DNA from: Campylobacter hepaticus
Lineage (GTDB): Bacteria; Campylobacterota; Campylobacteria; Campylobacterales; Campylobacteraceae
Length of the DNA: 64,000 nucleotides
Reading direction: 5' to 3'
NCBI RefSeq assembly: GCF_001687475.2
Contig: NZ_CP031611.1
Span: 248,001 to 312,000 of the forward strand
Shown here: positions 1 to 8,991 of the stretch, in pieces
How the letters are laid out: each line of letters opens with the position of its first letter
Position numbering within the stretch: position 1 is the stretch's first letter
The notes under the pieces: model-generated
The model's input: the letters and a program-made list of their open reading frames with translations, nothing else
What the model was told of the DNA's origin: nothing
Databases searched by the model: none
Program-made: the position numbers and the translations under genes

Positions 1-935
1 GGACGTTTAACCCAAATATTATCCATGGATAATATTTCGCCTTTTTTAATATCTTTGATACTTACAACACTAGCAAAAGCAAAATCAATGGTAACTTGTT
101 CTTCTTTGCTTGCTTGTTTTTTAGCATTGAGTCCACGCATTATTGCCATTTGTTCACTTTGCTGTATAAGTTCTTTTAGGGCTTGTGTGTCCATAGAACA
201 AATTATATCAGGTCCACTTCTATGCATAGAGTCTGTAAAATGTCTTTCAAGTATACAAGCTCCAAGTGCTGTTGCTCCTAAGCATGCAAGATTATCAGTA
301 GTGTGATCGCTTAATCCAACCATGCAAGAAAATTCTTTTTTAAGTTCAAGCATGGCATGTAGTCTTACTAAGTGATGAGGTGTTGGATAAAGATTGGTTG
401 TATGCATTAAAATAAAAGGAATTTCATAGTCTAATAATATTTTTACTGTAGGTTTTATACTTTGTATACTATTCATCCCTGTGCTTATGATCATAGGTTT
501 TTTAAAAGCTGCAATATGCTTAATAAGAGGATAATTATTGCACTCTCCTGATCCTATTTTAAAAGCACTTACTCCTAAATCTTGAAGTCTGTTTGCGCCT
601 GCACGAGAAAAAGGAGTGCTTAAATATACAAGTCCTAATTTTTCAGTATACTCTTTTAGGGCTAATTCGTCTTTATAATTTAGAGCACATTTTTGCATAA
701 TCTCATAAATACTTATTTTAGCATTTCCTGGTATGACATTTTTTGCAGCCTTGCTCATTTCATCTTCAATAATATGAGTTTGATGTTTAATGATTTTTGC
801 TCCAGCGCTAAAAGCTGCATCTACCATGATTTTAGCAAGTTCTAAACTGCCATTATGATTGATTCCAATTTCAGGTACTACTAAAGGTGGATTTTGTTCA
901 TTTATCGTAATATTTTGTATTGTTATTTCTTTCAT
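1..935 (-). CDS. neuB: N-acetylneuraminate (sialic acid) synthase NeuB, C-terminal end cut by window edge
   Basis: NeuB condenses N-acetylmannosamine with phosphoenolpyruvate to give N-acetylneuraminic acid in the cytoplasm, feeding CMP-sialic acid to the LOS sialyltransferase. Reading the minus strand from the ATG at 935 gives about 311 open codons to the window edge. They include [59 protein letters not shown] and [14 protein letters not shown], all typical of the NeuB family (usual length near 343). The last visible residues, NIWVKRP, are where the C-terminal antifreeze-like domain would begin. The ATG overlaps the TGA stop of the sialyltransferase gene (ATGA), so the two are probably translationally coupled. 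neuC and neuA would be expected just outside the window. Confidence 0.95.
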   Translation of the reverse strand, partial: MKEITIQNITINEQNPPLVVPEIGINHNGSLELAKIMVDAAFSAGAKIIKHQTHIIEDEMSKAAKNVIPGNAKISIYEIMQKCALNYKDELALKEYTEKLGLVYLSTPFSRAGANRLQDLGVSAFKIGSGECNNYPLIKHIAAFKKPMIISTGMNSIQSIKPTVKILLDYEIPFILMHTTNLYPTPHHLVRLHAMLELKKEFSCMVGLSDHTTDNLACLGATALGACILERHFTDSMHRSGPDIICSMDTQALKELIQQSEQMAIMRGLNAKKQASKEEQVTIDFAFASVVSIKDIKKGEILSMDNIWVKR

Positions 936-1822
936 TTTAATTTCCTTGATTTATAATAATGTTTTATATCACTAGGTAATTTTAGTAAATTTTCTATCAA
1001 TCTATAATAAATATTTTGTTTAAGTCTAGGTTTTTTAGAGACATTAAAGTTAATTGAAAAAATATCATAAGCTTCTTTAGAAGGTATTAATATATCTTTA
1101 ATATAGTTTGATTTTTCTTCTAATTTAAAAGTTGAATTTTTTACGGGGGGGGGTGTTTTTATAAAATGACTTAAAGGGCTATTAGGGCATAAACAATAAA
1201 ATTGAACTTCATAAGTTTTTTCTAAAAATTCTAAAGCTTTTATATCCATATTTTTAGTGTGTTTAATATTATGAGAATTATCATTTTTAAAATTAGGCAA
1301 TAGTTTTATAAGATTATTTTGTTTGGTATTAAAAGCATAAAATGAACCATTATGATAAAAATCTATCCCTGCTAAATAAATTTCTTTATATCCTAAAGCA
1401 ATAGCAATGGCACACATATAAATACCAGAAGTAATTCTTTGATTTAAATAAATTTCATGGAATTTGCAATAAGCATCAAATTCTTTTAGTGTTTTTAAAA
1501 AATCATAACCTAAATGAGCATCAGGAAAATAATTATAAAAAATTTTAGAAAAATTTTCATTTTCTAAATGAACTAGATTAAAAGTAGAACAAAAGATAAA
1601 ATCAGTTTTGTATTCTTTTTTATCTATTAAATGTTTTAAGGTATAGTATTGTTCAAAAAAAAGACTAGGATTATAAAATACTGCTTTGCAATTTTTACCA
1701 AGATAATATTTATCTTCAAAATAAAACTGATTGCATCTAAAAACATCATAATCTATAGGAAGCTTGGTATAATCAATTTCTTTTAAACTAGGTCCATTTC
1801 CTGCGATAATGGCTTTTCTCAC
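932..1822 (-). CDS. cst-II: CstII-type alpha-2,3/2,8-sialyltransferase (GT42), phase-variable
   Basis: This GT42 sialyltransferase would add sialic acid to terminal galactose of LOS at the inner membrane. The 296-residue product begins with [14 protein letters not shown] and keeps residues at the CstII catalytic positions: R129, Y156, Y162 and H188 ([11 protein letters not shown]). Residue 51 is Asn (FYNPSLFF); in characterised C. jejuni CstII, Asn51 goes with bifunctional alpha-2,3/alpha-2,8 activity and Thr51 with alpha-2,3 only. A nine-base C tract in the coding strand encodes Pro224-226, near the start of the C-terminal membrane-associated part. Nine bases keeps the full frame, so the gene is ON as sequenced. 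The start is GTG at 1822 with AAAGG six bases upstream and a TATAAT box about 30 bases upstream. It lies outside waaF, unlike the standard C. jejuni order. Confidence 0.92.
   Translation of the reverse strand: MRKAIIAGNGPSLKEIDYTKLPIDYDVFRCNQFYFEDKYYLGKNCKAVFYNPSLFFEQYYTLKHLIDKKEYKTDFIFCSTFNLVHLENENFSKIFYNYFPDAHLGYDFLKTLKEFDAYCKFHEIYLNQRITSGIYMCAIAIALGYKEIYLAGIDFYHNGSFYAFNTKQNNLIKLLPNFKNDNSHNIKHTKNMDIKALEFLEKTYEVQFYCLCPNSPLSHFIKTPPPVKNSTFKLEEKSNYIKDILIPSKEAYDIFSINFNVSKKPRLKQNIYYRLIENLLKLPSDIKHYYKSRKLK
1145..1153. repeat. Poly-G/C tract (9) in the cst-II gene
   Basis: Nine consecutive G on the + strand (C in the coding strand) within the sialyltransferase gene. Campylobacter poly-G/C tracts of this length commonly slip during replication. 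A change of one or two bases would truncate the protein near residue 230. Confidence 0.9.
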
Positions 1823-1851
1823 GTTTACCTTTCTAATTTATTTGCTTATTG

Positions 1852-1857
1852 ATTATA
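1852..1857 (-). promoter_or_regulatory. Putative sigma70 -10 box for cst-neuB
   Basis: TATAAT on the minus strand in the context GCTATAATC, 29 bases before the GTG start of the sialyltransferase gene. There is no clear -35 box, which is usual in Campylobacter. It lies between waaF and cst, so the sialylation genes appear to have their own promoter. Confidence 0.6.
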
Positions 1858-1947
1858 GCTAAGCACGTTTTATCTTTTACTAAATTTAAATAAAATTTCA
1901 AATTTAATTACAATTAAGTGTTTATTATTTACATAATTTAGAAAATA

Positions 1948-2901
1948 TTAAAAAATAGAAATTAATTTTTTAACTTCTTCTATAACCATTTGAGGTTTTA
2001 AATCTTGCATACATTTGTGATGTTTTAAAGGGCAAATTTTTTGCATACAAGGCATGCAATCAAGATTAAGATGTACTAATTTAGCATTTTCATTTTGCCA
2101 GGGTGAGGTTTGGGTAAATTTTGTTGGGCCAAAAATAGCTACGGTTTTAATTTTATATGCAGCACTAATGTGCATAGGACCGCTATCATTAGTGATAAAA
2201 ATATCACAAAAAGCTATATTTTGACAAAGTCTTTTAATGCTAGTTTTATTGCAAAGATTTTTAACCTTGATATTTGATTTTTGTAAAATACTAGCAATTT
2301 TATCACAAAGTTCTTGCTCAGTTTTTCCTGCGCCAAAGATTAAAATTTCATGTGTTTTGGCAAAATTTAAAGCTACTGTTGCAAAATAATTTGCATCCCA
2401 TCTTTTCGCGCTTCCAAAATGCGCACCTGGATTTAAACCTAAAATTTTTTTACCATTTTTTAATACAAGAGGAGCTTTAGATTTTAATTTAAAAGGAAGT
2501 TGTAATTGTTTAGAATCAATTTTACAAGAGAGTGAATTTTCTATAAAATAAAGATATTTTAAAACTTGATGCTCTTCTTTAAATTTGTATTTATTGAAAA
2601 AAAATCTTTGTTGTATTTTAAAAATATGTAAAATGATTTTAGAAGAAAAGGCTGATTTAAAAGAAATACCAAGATCAATTTTGCCAAGTTGATTACGTAA
2701 AATTAAAGCTTGTTTGTAGCGTGTTTTTCTATTTTCTATTATAATTTGTGCATTAGGAAATTCTTTAAACAATGCTGTTGAAGCAAAAGATCCATAAAGG
2801 ATAAAGTGTGCATTTTTAAAATGATTTAAAATACCATATAAAGCCGATGAAGCCATAACTGCATCACCTAGCCAAGTTGGAAGATGAATAAGAATTTTCA
2901 T
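1948..2901 (-). CDS. waaF: Heptosyltransferase II WaaF
   Basis: WaaF adds the second L-glycero-D-manno-heptose to the LOS inner core on the cytoplasmic face of the inner membrane. The 317-residue GT9 protein starts MKILIHLPTWLGDAVMASSALY and carries LGLNPGAHFGSAKRW, FITNDSGPMHISAAY and VAIFGPTKFTQTSPW, the ADP-heptose-binding signature. The C-terminal CMPCMQKICPLKHHKCM cluster is also typical of WaaF. The start is an ATG with AGGAAA seven bases upstream. It diverges from the waaV-like gene across 59 bases. In C. jejuni waaF marks the outer limit of the LOS cluster; here cst and neuB lie beyond it. Confidence 0.95.
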   Translation of the reverse strand: MKILIHLPTWLGDAVMASSALYGILNHFKNAHFILYGSFASTALFKEFPNAQIIIENRKTRYKQALILRNQLGKIDLGISFKSAFSSKIILHIFKIQQRFFFNKYKFKEEHQVLKYLYFIENSLSCKIDSKQLQLPFKLKSKAPLVLKNGKKILGLNPGAHFGSAKRWDANYFATVALNFAKTHEILIFGAGKTEQELCDKIASILQKSNIKVKNLCNKTSIKRLCQNIAFCDIFITNDSGPMHISAAYKIKTVAIFGPTKFTQTSPWQNENAKLVHLNLDCMPCMQKICPLKHHKCMQDLKPQMVIEEVKKLISIF

Positions 2902-2960
2902 AAAATTTCCTAAATTTTTGATAAAATTATTTTTGTTATTTTAGCAAAATTAGGAAAAAA

Positions 2961-3785
2961 ATGCCACAACTTTCTATTATTATCCCGCTATTTAATTCTG
3001 AAATTTTTATTAAAAGAGCTTTGCAAAGTTGTATTGATCAAACTTTAAAAGATATTGAAATTATCATTATCGATGATAAGAGTGAGGATGAGAGTTTTAA
3101 AGTAGTTTTAGAATTTGCTAAAAAAGATAAAAGAATAAGACTTTTTAAAAATGATAGTAATTTAGGTACTTTTGCTAGTATAAATTTAGGAGTTTTGGAA
3201 GTAAAATCACCTTTTTTGATGTTTTTAGATAGTGATGATTTTTTAAATTTAAAAGCTTGTGAATTGGCTTTAGAAAAAATGAATCAAGGTTTTGATTTAT
3301 TATGCTTTGATGCTTTTGTCCATAGGGTTAAAACCAAACGTTTTTATCGTTTTAAGCAAGATGAAATTTTTTCTAAAGAAGAGTTTTTAGAATTTTTGAG
3401 TAGACAAAGACATTTTTGCTGGTCGGTTTGGGCTAAATGTTTTAAAAAAGATTTAATTTTGCAAAGTTTTGATAAAATAAATATTTATGAAAATTTAAGT
3501 TATGGAGAGGATATACTTTTTTCTTATATGAATTTTATGCTTTGTAAGAAAATAGCTGTTTTTAAAGATTGTATATATCATTATGAATTTAATATAAATG
3601 GAAGATATGAAAATAAAAATAAAGCGATTTTATGTAAAAATTACAAAGATAAACAAAAAAGTAAAGAGCTTGTCAAAAAACTTTCTTTAGTTTATAAACA
3701 AGATGAATTTCATAAAAAATTCTTTCAAATTTTAGAAAAAGAAATTATGGATTTAAAAAAGAGGATTGATGAAACAAGAAATTAG
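2961..3785 (+). CDS. waaV: GT2 glycosyltransferase, WaaV-like (putative glucosyltransferase)
   Basis: This is a 274-residue GT-A fold transferase with N-terminal LSIIIPLFNSEIFIKRAL, nucleotide-sugar motif IIIIDDKSEDES and metal-binding MFLDSDDF near residue 95. The middle part (LLCFDAFVHRVKTKRFYRF, RHFCWSVWAKCFKKD, YGEDILFSYM) resembles C. jejuni WaaV, which sits next to and divergent from waaF exactly as here. WaaV is usually annotated as a putative LOS inner-core glucosyltransferase; the exact linkage is not shown by sequence. The SD is AGGAAA just before the ATG. The 3' end overlaps the next gene by 17 bases, so the two are probably co-translated. Confidence 0.85.
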   Translation: MPQLSIIIPLFNSEIFIKRALQSCIDQTLKDIEIIIIDDKSEDESFKVVLEFAKKDKRIRLFKNDSNLGTFASINLGVLEVKSPFLMFLDSDDFLNLKACELALEKMNQGFDLLCFDAFVHRVKTKRFYRFKQDEIFSKEEFLEFLSRQRHFCWSVWAKCFKKDLILQSFDKINIYENLSYGEDILFSYMNFMLCKKIAVFKDCIYHYEFNINGRYENKNKAILCKNYKDKQKSKELVKKLSLVYKQDEFHKKFFQILEKEIMDLKKRIDETRN

Positions 3786-4638
3786 TAGTTTTTGGTACAC
3801 GCCTAAAGGCTTTAAAGGTATAGGTGTGATGGAAATTTTATCTATTAAATCTTTTATAGATAATGGTTATAAATTTATTTTATACACTTACAATTTAGAT
3901 GATAAAATTTTTAAAAAACTAGATGAATTATTTGTTGATTTTGAATTAAAAGATGCTAATGAAATCATAGCTTTTGAAAATTATTTTAGCGATGATAGAA
4001 GTGCTGGTGTTGCTGCTTTTTCAGATTATTTTAGATTTAATTTGCTTTACCTTAGGGGGGGGGTATGGGCAGATCTTGATATGATTTGTTTAAATCATAT
4101 AGATTTAAATCAAGAATATATTTTTTCTCAAGAAGTTGATGAAGATGAAACAAAAGCTAGGATAACTACTTCATTTTTAAAATTTCCTAAAGGAAGTAAA
4201 TTTGGGAAAAACTTAATTGATGAAGCTAAAAAAATTATAAATCATAAAAAGTGTATCAAATGGGGACTTATAGGACCTAATTTTTTAGCTAAAGAAGTAC
4301 AAAAATATGATTTTGAAGAATTTATTTGGGATTATAAAAAAACTTGTCAAATATCGTGGTGTAAAGCCAAAGATTTTGTAAAAAAATCAGAATTTGACAC
4401 GAGTCAAGCTTTTTTACATTTGTATTCTGAAATGTGGAAGTTTTTTAAGTTAAATAAAAATTGTTTTTATGAGAATAGTATTTATGGTAAATTGCTTAAA
4501 AAGCATGAAATTAAAGATTTGACAATAAAATTAGGTTTGGTATTTTCATTTAAAGATAAATATTGTAAAATCTTTTTTATTTTTTATTCTCTTAAAGGAT
4601 ATATAAAAAATCTTAAAAGAATTTTTATTAAAAAATAA
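3769..4638 (+). CDS. GT32-like glycosyltransferase with DXD motif, phase-variable
   Basis: The 289-residue protein has the 'glycosyltransferase sugar-binding region containing DXD' layout: IISFWYTPKGF-like N-terminus, FSDYFRFNLLYLRGGVWADLDM with the DXD near residue 105, and IGPNFL further on. The donor and acceptor sugars cannot be told. A nine-G tract (4055-4063) encodes the obligatory Arg-Gly-Gly just before the DXD; nine is the in-frame length, so the gene is ON. I chose ATG 3769 (AAGAGG five bases upstream) over the TTG at 3766. It follows the waaV-like gene with overlap and converges on a GT4 gene. C. jejuni has a related phase-variable gene next to waaV, to my recollection. Confidence 0.75.
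   Translation: MKQEISSFWYTPKGFKGIGVMEILSIKSFIDNGYKFILYTYNLDDKIFKKLDELFVDFELKDANEIIAFENYFSDDRSAGVAAFSDYFRFNLLYLRGGVWADLDMICLNHIDLNQEYIFSQEVDEDETKARITTSFLKFPKGSKFGKNLIDEAKKIINHKKCIKWGLIGPNFLAKEVQKYDFEEFIWDYKKTCQISWCKAKDFVKKSEFDTSQAFLHLYSEMWKFFKLNKNCFYENSIYGKLLKKHEIKDLTIKLGLVFSFKDKYCKIFFIFYSLKGYIKNLKRIFIKK
4055..4063. repeat. Poly-G tract (9) in the GT32-like gene
   Basis: Nine consecutive G encode the end of Arg plus Gly-Gly in the RGGVWADLD motif. Slippage would remove the DXD catalytic motif and everything downstream. Confidence 0.9.
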
Positions 4639-4646
4639 GATTTTTA

Positions 4647-5774
4647 TTAACTTGTAAAGAGTTTTTCCCATTTTTGCATGATTACTTCTTTGCTAAATTC
4701 TTTTTTTATTTTTTCTTTAGCTTTTTTTCCCATGGTTTTTCTTAAATTTTCATTGTCCATTAAGATGCATAATTTTTGAGCAAAATCTTTTAAATTTCCA
4801 TCTTGAATTAAAAATCCACTTTTTTGATCTTCTATGATATCTTTTGGACCTGTATGTATATCAAAGGCAAGTAAAGGAAGGGCATAGGAGCTAGCCTCTA
4901 TTAAAACCATGGGAAAGCCTTCATAATAACTACACATAAGATAAATACTAGCGTTTAAATACTCTTGTTCTATTTCTTTAGTAAATGGTTTTAAAATAAT
5001 ATTTTTAAGATGATTTTCTTTGATTTTTTCTTGAATTAAATATTTTAATTCTCCTTCTCCTACTAGAGTTAAGGTCCAATCTTGATATTTTTTATGTATC
5101 AATTTCCAAATTTCAATAAGTCTTAAAAAACCTTTTTCATCATTACAAACCATTCTTCCTATGCTTAGGATATTTTTTTGTTTATAATTACTTTCTTTTT
5201 GAGATATAAAAGGGATAAAATTAGGTATTACATGTATGTTTTTATGATATTTTTTCCATTTATCAATTTGTTTATCAGAAAGTATTACTAAGTGATCAAA
5301 AAAATGTAATTTTTTTAATAAATCTTTTGAATAATATATAAAATTTCCATGCATAATTTGAATTAAATTAACATTTTTGATTTTGATTGTATTGAATAAA
5401 AAATAATTATTGTTAATAACAATATCATATTGTGAAATGATTTGTTTGATTTTTTGATTTTGAAAATATATTTTGATTTTTTCACAATAGTATTTATGCT
5501 TAAATATGAATTTAAATACTAGATATAATATAATGTTATATTTATATTTTTTATACGTATTTTTATTTATATGCTTATATCCTTTTTGATTGAAAAAATA
5601 AAGATTAATTTTTTTATCAAGTTTAAAAAATAATTCATTTTGTTTGTACATGCTTAATATATCAACTTGATGTTTTTTTGATAATAAATTGGCTAAATTG
5701 CTTACCACTTTAGCTACCCCACCTATAAGGGTTATATCAATATCTATAATTAAAATTTTCAATCTTTTCTCCAT
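4647..5774 (-). CDS. GT4 glycosyltransferase, chimeric with the GT4 gene at 10143-11195
   Basis: This is a 375-residue GT-B transferase. The N-terminal half (MEKRLKILIIDIDITLIGGVAKVV) carries a Gly-rich acceptor-side loop. The C-terminal half has NILSIGRMVCNDEKGF, LTLVGEGELKYL, MCSYYEGFPMVLIEASSYALP and the EGFP...E nucleotide-sugar site of family GT4. The last about 218 codons are DNA-identical to the GT4 gene at 10143-11195, while the first about 157 codons are unrelated at DNA level. It therefore probably uses the same donor sugar with a different acceptor. The ATG is at 5774. Its N-terminal half is especially AT-rich. The neighbour at 5829 diverges from it. Substrates are unknown. Confidence 0.75.
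   Translation of the reverse strand: MEKRLKILIIDIDITLIGGVAKVVSNLANLLSKKHQVDILSMYKQNELFFKLDKKINLYFFNQKGYKHINKNTYKKYKYNIILYLVFKFIFKHKYYCEKIKIYFQNQKIKQIISQYDIVINNNYFLFNTIKIKNVNLIQIMHGNFIYYSKDLLKKLHFFDHLVILSDKQIDKWKKYHKNIHVIPNFIPFISQKESNYKQKNILSIGRMVCNDEKGFLRLIEIWKLIHKKYQDWTLTLVGEGELKYLIQEKIKENHLKNIILKPFTKEIEQEYLNASIYLMCSYYEGFPMVLIEASSYALPLLAFDIHTGPKDIIEDQKSGFLIQDGNLKDFAQKLCILMDNENLRKTMGKKAKEKIKKEFSKEVIMQKWEKLFTS
4652..5305. repeat. 654-bp direct repeat, copy 1 (GT4 C-terminal module)
   Basis: By reading, positions 4652-5305 are identical to 10160-10813 (offset 5508) in the same orientation. The match ends abruptly at 5306, where the two GT4 genes take different N-terminal sequences. Confidence 0.9.
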
Positions 5775-5828
5775 ATTTTTAAAAATATATTATAATTTTA
5801 TCTTAAATAAATATAATAAGGAAATTAG

Positions 5829-6773
5829 GTGCCACGTATCTCAATTATACTTCCAACTTATAATGTAGAAAAATATATAGCTAGAGCTTTACATACTTGT
5901 ATAAATCAAACCTTTAAAGATATAGAAATTATTGTGGTTGATGATTGTGGAGAAGATAAAAGTATAGCTATAGCTAAAGAATATGCTAAACAAGATTCTA
6001 GGATTAAAATTATTCACAATCATGAAAATTTAAAACTTTTAAGAGCAAGATATGAAGGAGTAAAAGCAGCTAGTTCCCCTTATATTATGTTTTTAGATCC
6101 TGATGATTATTTAGAGCTTGATGCTTGTGAGACTTGTATAAAGATTTTAAATGATGAAGATGAGCTAGATTTTATATGGTTTGATTTTATATATGATACG
6201 GGTAAAAATCTTAAAAAAGATAATTTTTTAGAAGATAAATATTTATCTATTGTTGAGTATTGTGAATATATTTTAACTCAAAAAGATATTTCTTATTGGA
6301 ATCTTTGTTCAAAAATCATTAAAACTGATGTTTATAAAAAAGCTTTTTTATGTATTGAAAATTTAAATATAAAATTAAATATGGCAGAAGATGCTTTAAT
6401 CTATTTTTTTATAGTTTTAAATTCTAAAATCGTGGTTACTAGTTCAAAATTTATATATTTTTATTTTAAAAATTCTCAAAGTTATGTGAATACAAATGAT
6501 ATATTAAAAATTGAAGAAAGTTTAGATGATGAGAAAAAAGTTATTATGATTTTATCATCATTTTTAAAATCAAATCGATGTTTAAATAAACATATCATAG
6601 CATTTTTAAAAATTATGATCATGCAATTAAAAATTAATAAATTAAGCAGAGAGGTAAAGCAATATAAATTAAAGTATTGTTATATTTTATATAAGTATAA
6701 AAAAATTATTAATTCAATTTGCTCAAAATATTATTTTATAAATAAATTTTTTATTACAAAGCATATCCTATGA
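5829..6773 (+). CDS. GT2 glycosyltransferase, CgtB/WlaN-like (putative beta-1,3-galactosyltransferase)
   Basis: The 314-residue GT-A protein starts at GTG 5829 with AAGGAAA upstream. It has ISIILPTYNVEKYIARAL, IIVVDDCGEDKS, LKLLRARYEGVKAASSPY and MFLDPDDYLELDAC, then the acceptor-side WNLCSKIIK and KLNMAEDALIYFF. This pattern matches C. jejuni CgtB/WlaN, which add beta-1,3-galactose in ganglioside-mimicking LOS; the linkage here is inferred. The first 97 or so codons are DNA-identical to the genes at 6770 and 14000, but the rest diverges. This is the only copy of the three with an unbroken frame. Its TGA overlaps the next ATG. Confidence 0.75.
   Translation: MPRISIILPTYNVEKYIARALHTCINQTFKDIEIIVVDDCGEDKSIAIAKEYAKQDSRIKIIHNHENLKLLRARYEGVKAASSPYIMFLDPDDYLELDACETCIKILNDEDELDFIWFDFIYDTGKNLKKDNFLEDKYLSIVEYCEYILTQKDISYWNLCSKIIKTDVYKKAFLCIENLNIKLNMAEDALIYFFIVLNSKIVVTSSKFIYFYFKNSQSYVNTNDILKIEESLDDEKKVIMILSSFLKSNRCLNKHIIAFLKIMIMQLKINKLSREVKQYKLKYCYILYKYKKIINSICSKYYFINKFFITKHIL
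5838..6128. repeat. 291-bp GT2 N-terminal module, copy 1 of 3
   Basis: Positions 5838-6128 are identical by reading to 6785-7075 (offset 947) and 14009-14299 (offset 8171). It encodes the donor-binding half of the CgtB/WlaN-like enzymes, from ISIILPTYN to the DPDDYLELDAC motif. Confidence 0.9.
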
Positions 6774-7728
6774 ATAATCCTTTAATCTCAATTATACTTC
6801 CAACTTATAATGTAGAAAAATATATAGCTAGAGCTTTACATACTTGTATAAATCAAACCTTTAAAGATATAGAAATTATTGTGGTTGATGATTGTGGAGA
6901 AGATAAAAGTATAGCTATAGCTAAAGAATATGCTAAACAAGATTCTAGGATTAAAATTATTCACAATCATGAAAATTTAAAACTTTTAAGAGCAAGATAT
7001 GAAGGAGTAAAAGCAGCTAGTTCCCCTTATATTATGTTTTTAGATCCTGATGATTATTTAGAGCTTGATGCTTGTAAAATATGTTCTTTATATTTTGATA
7101 AAAATTTTGATTTTATATGGTTTAATCTTAAATTTGATAATAAATTACAAGAAAAACCATTAAAAGATCTTTTTTTAACTCATGAGGAATACATAAAATA
7201 TGCGCTTGTTGGAAATATATCATATTTATGGAATATTTGTTCAAAATTAATTAGTAAGCGCACTTATGAACAAGCTTTAATATGTTAAAATCCTATTGTC
7301 ATTGTAAGTTAAATATGGCAGAGGATGCATTAATGTATTATTTTATTGTTTTAAATTCTAAGCATATTATTACTAGTTCTAAGATAATTTATAATTATAT
7401 GCGTAATGATACTAGTATTACACAAAGTAAAGATTTAAAATTAATTAAGCAAGGTATTGATGATGAAAAAATGATAATTTCAATTATATTAAATTATTTA
7501 AACCATCATGTGTTAAATAATGTTACCTATATTTTTTCAAAAAGTATATTGTGCAAAATGTATATCGCAAATACGGGAAAGCAAATAGATTTTTATAGAA
7601 AGAAAAATTATATTTTATATAAATTATTTTATAAATTAAGATATAAAAATCAACAAAGAATTTATAAAATAAGGCAATGGTTTTATTTAAAACAGCTTAT
7701 GATAAAGTTTAGACACATTAATATTTAA
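6770..7728 (+). pseudogene. Frameshifted CgtB/WlaN-like GT2 gene, copy 1
   Basis: The N-terminal piece (6770-7288) has the same donor-binding half as the 5829 gene and stops after RTYEQALIC. The C-terminal piece (7282-7728) resumes in another frame with KLNMAEDALMYYFIVLNSK. One extra base in the short T run near 7276 would join them into a 319-residue protein, the usual size. The identical break occurs in the copy at 14000-14952, so it predates the duplication or was spread by conversion. It may be a silent donor. The N-terminal 172 residues could still be translated, coupled to the upstream stop (ATGA at 6770). Confidence 0.8.
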
Positions 7729-8750
7729 AAATGAAACTGATGATATATATTTATGATTTTATCTTCATTTAGCATGTTTTTATTTATTCTTGTTTGTAAG
7801 AGTTTTGGATATTTGTTTATAAATTGATCGATGCTAAGCCAGTTATTTTGTAAATTTAATCTCCTATGTTTTGCAAAAGGAAAGTGATAATTATTTAATT
7901 CTGTGTGGTAAACATCTTTATTTTGAAATTTTAGTATTTCATATGAACAATAATTATTAACTTGTGTTTTATTTTTTATCTCATTCCAATCAGGATTGTC
8001 GCTATCAAGTGCAACTTCTTCCCAAATTATACATTCATCTTTTTTTAATAATCAATGGTCTATAACATCTATAAAATAATGAGGTGTTATATACACTTTT
8101 TAATTATCAATTGCAATGTTTATTCTTGCATAACTAACCACATCATTGTCCTTCTTAGGTATATAAAAACTTTTATATAATTTTTGAGCATCATAAATAT
8201 GATCTACATCTATTTTTTAATAAGCCATTCTCCTTGAGGTATAAAAGAAGCTACATAATTATAATAATGATATAATTTATTTTCTTCTGATTTTGGATTT
8301 GAATTTCATAAGGGTATTTAATGGGTATAAAAGAAGGATATTGTTTACAAAATTCTAAAATAATTTCTTCACTCCCATCATCACAATCATTATATCCTAT
8401 AACTCCTCTTTGTATAGCAGGTAATATACTTTCTAAGGATGCTCTTAAAGTAATAGCTTCATTTTTTACTCTAATAAAAGCCCAAGGATTAAGTGGAGAT
8501 TTAATGTCTTTAGCTTTAGGATCAAAGTCAAAAAAACCCTTATTCCCCCCCCATAAATATTTTTATTAATCTTGTAAAAATATTCGTTAGTATGATTTTG
8601 TATTTGATTGAGAATATTTTTTGGAAGTTTGGAATTTATTTTTTCCAAGCTAATAAGTTTATTATTTAAATTATGTCTTATTTTTTTTCTTAATGAACTA
8701 ATAGGTATAAATACAAGCAATAAGTTGATGAAGTTTTTTCTTAATTTCAT
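7725..8750 (-). pseudogene. cgtA: Decayed cgtA (beta-1,4-N-acetylgalactosaminyltransferase), copy 1
   Basis: Minus-strand reading from ATG 8750 gives an N-terminus like C. jejuni CgtA ([23 protein letters not shown]). After a shift of frame come [38 protein letters not shown] and [20 protein letters not shown], then broken pieces such as EWLIK and finally NNWLSIDQFINKYPKLL before a stop at 7725-7727. The C8 tract (8545-8552) is out of frame; nine would restore NKGFF. Later one- or two-base indels and stops (for example around 8219 and 8041) mean that slippage alone cannot revive it. It overlaps the CgtB-like gene tail to tail. Confidence 0.85.
8545..8552. repeat. Poly-C tract (8) in cgtA remnant copy 1
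   Basis: Eight C on the + strand (G in the coding strand). The in-frame length would be nine. The other copy has seven. Confidence 0.9.
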
Positions 8751-8771
8751 AATTTTATATCTTTATTTGTG

Positions 8772-8777
8772 TATAAT
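8772..8777 (+). promoter_or_regulatory. Putative extended -10 box before the truncated GT2/GT8 pair
   Basis: TGTGTATAAT at 8768-8777 lies between the cgtA remnant and the ATG at 8803, with AAAGAAAG as a weak ribosome site. The same sequence recurs at 15991-16000 in the second repeat copy. It would drive the truncated gene and the GT8 gene here. Confidence 0.55.
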
Positions 8778-8802
8778 TTAAAAAATAAAAAAGAAAGTAT
8801 AT

Positions 8803-8991
8803 ATGAACAATCCTTTAATTTCTATTATCATACCTATTTATAATGTTGAGTCTTATTTAAAAGAATGTTTAGATAGTGTTGTAAATCAAAGTTATGCTAA
8901 TTTAGATATTATTCTTTATTATTTAAAAAAAATGAATAGTGTTTATTATTTTAATAAGATATTGGTTTTTAATGTATCATATAGTTTTTAG
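8803..8991 (+). pseudogene. Truncated 5' fragment of the second GT2 type
   Basis: The first 36 codons ([20 protein letters not shown] onwards) are identical to the genes at 12805 and 16026. After 8912 the sequence switches to unrelated DNA and ends after 62 codons, losing the DXD and all of the acceptor half. It cannot be an active transferase. Its end overlaps the likely start of the GT8 gene (8972), so it may serve as a leader whose translation delivers ribosomes to that gene. Confidence 0.8.

Larger units (their letters stand above)
6784..8912. repeat. 2.13-kb direct repeat, copy 1
   Basis: Positions 6784-8912 (2129 bp) match 14008-16135 (2128 bp). The only difference I could find by reading is C8 here versus C7 there in the cgtA homopolymer. 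The repeat holds the frameshifted CgtB-like gene, the inverted cgtA remnant, an intergenic promoter and the first 36 codons of a second GT2 type. Confidence 0.9.

Noticed and set aside
25-306. Open + strand frame of 93 codons at the window start
   Set aside because: It lies antisense to neuB, whose protein is clearly conserved; the + strand frame has no family features.
8321-8569. Open + strand frames inside the cgtA remnants (also 15545-15892)
   Set aside because: They are the antisense of recognisable CgtA segments such as [13 protein letters not shown].
8939-8971. Longer GT8 start at ATG 8939
   Set aside because: The extra residues are hydrophobic and untypical; GT8 proteins start at the [12 protein letters not shown] equivalent.
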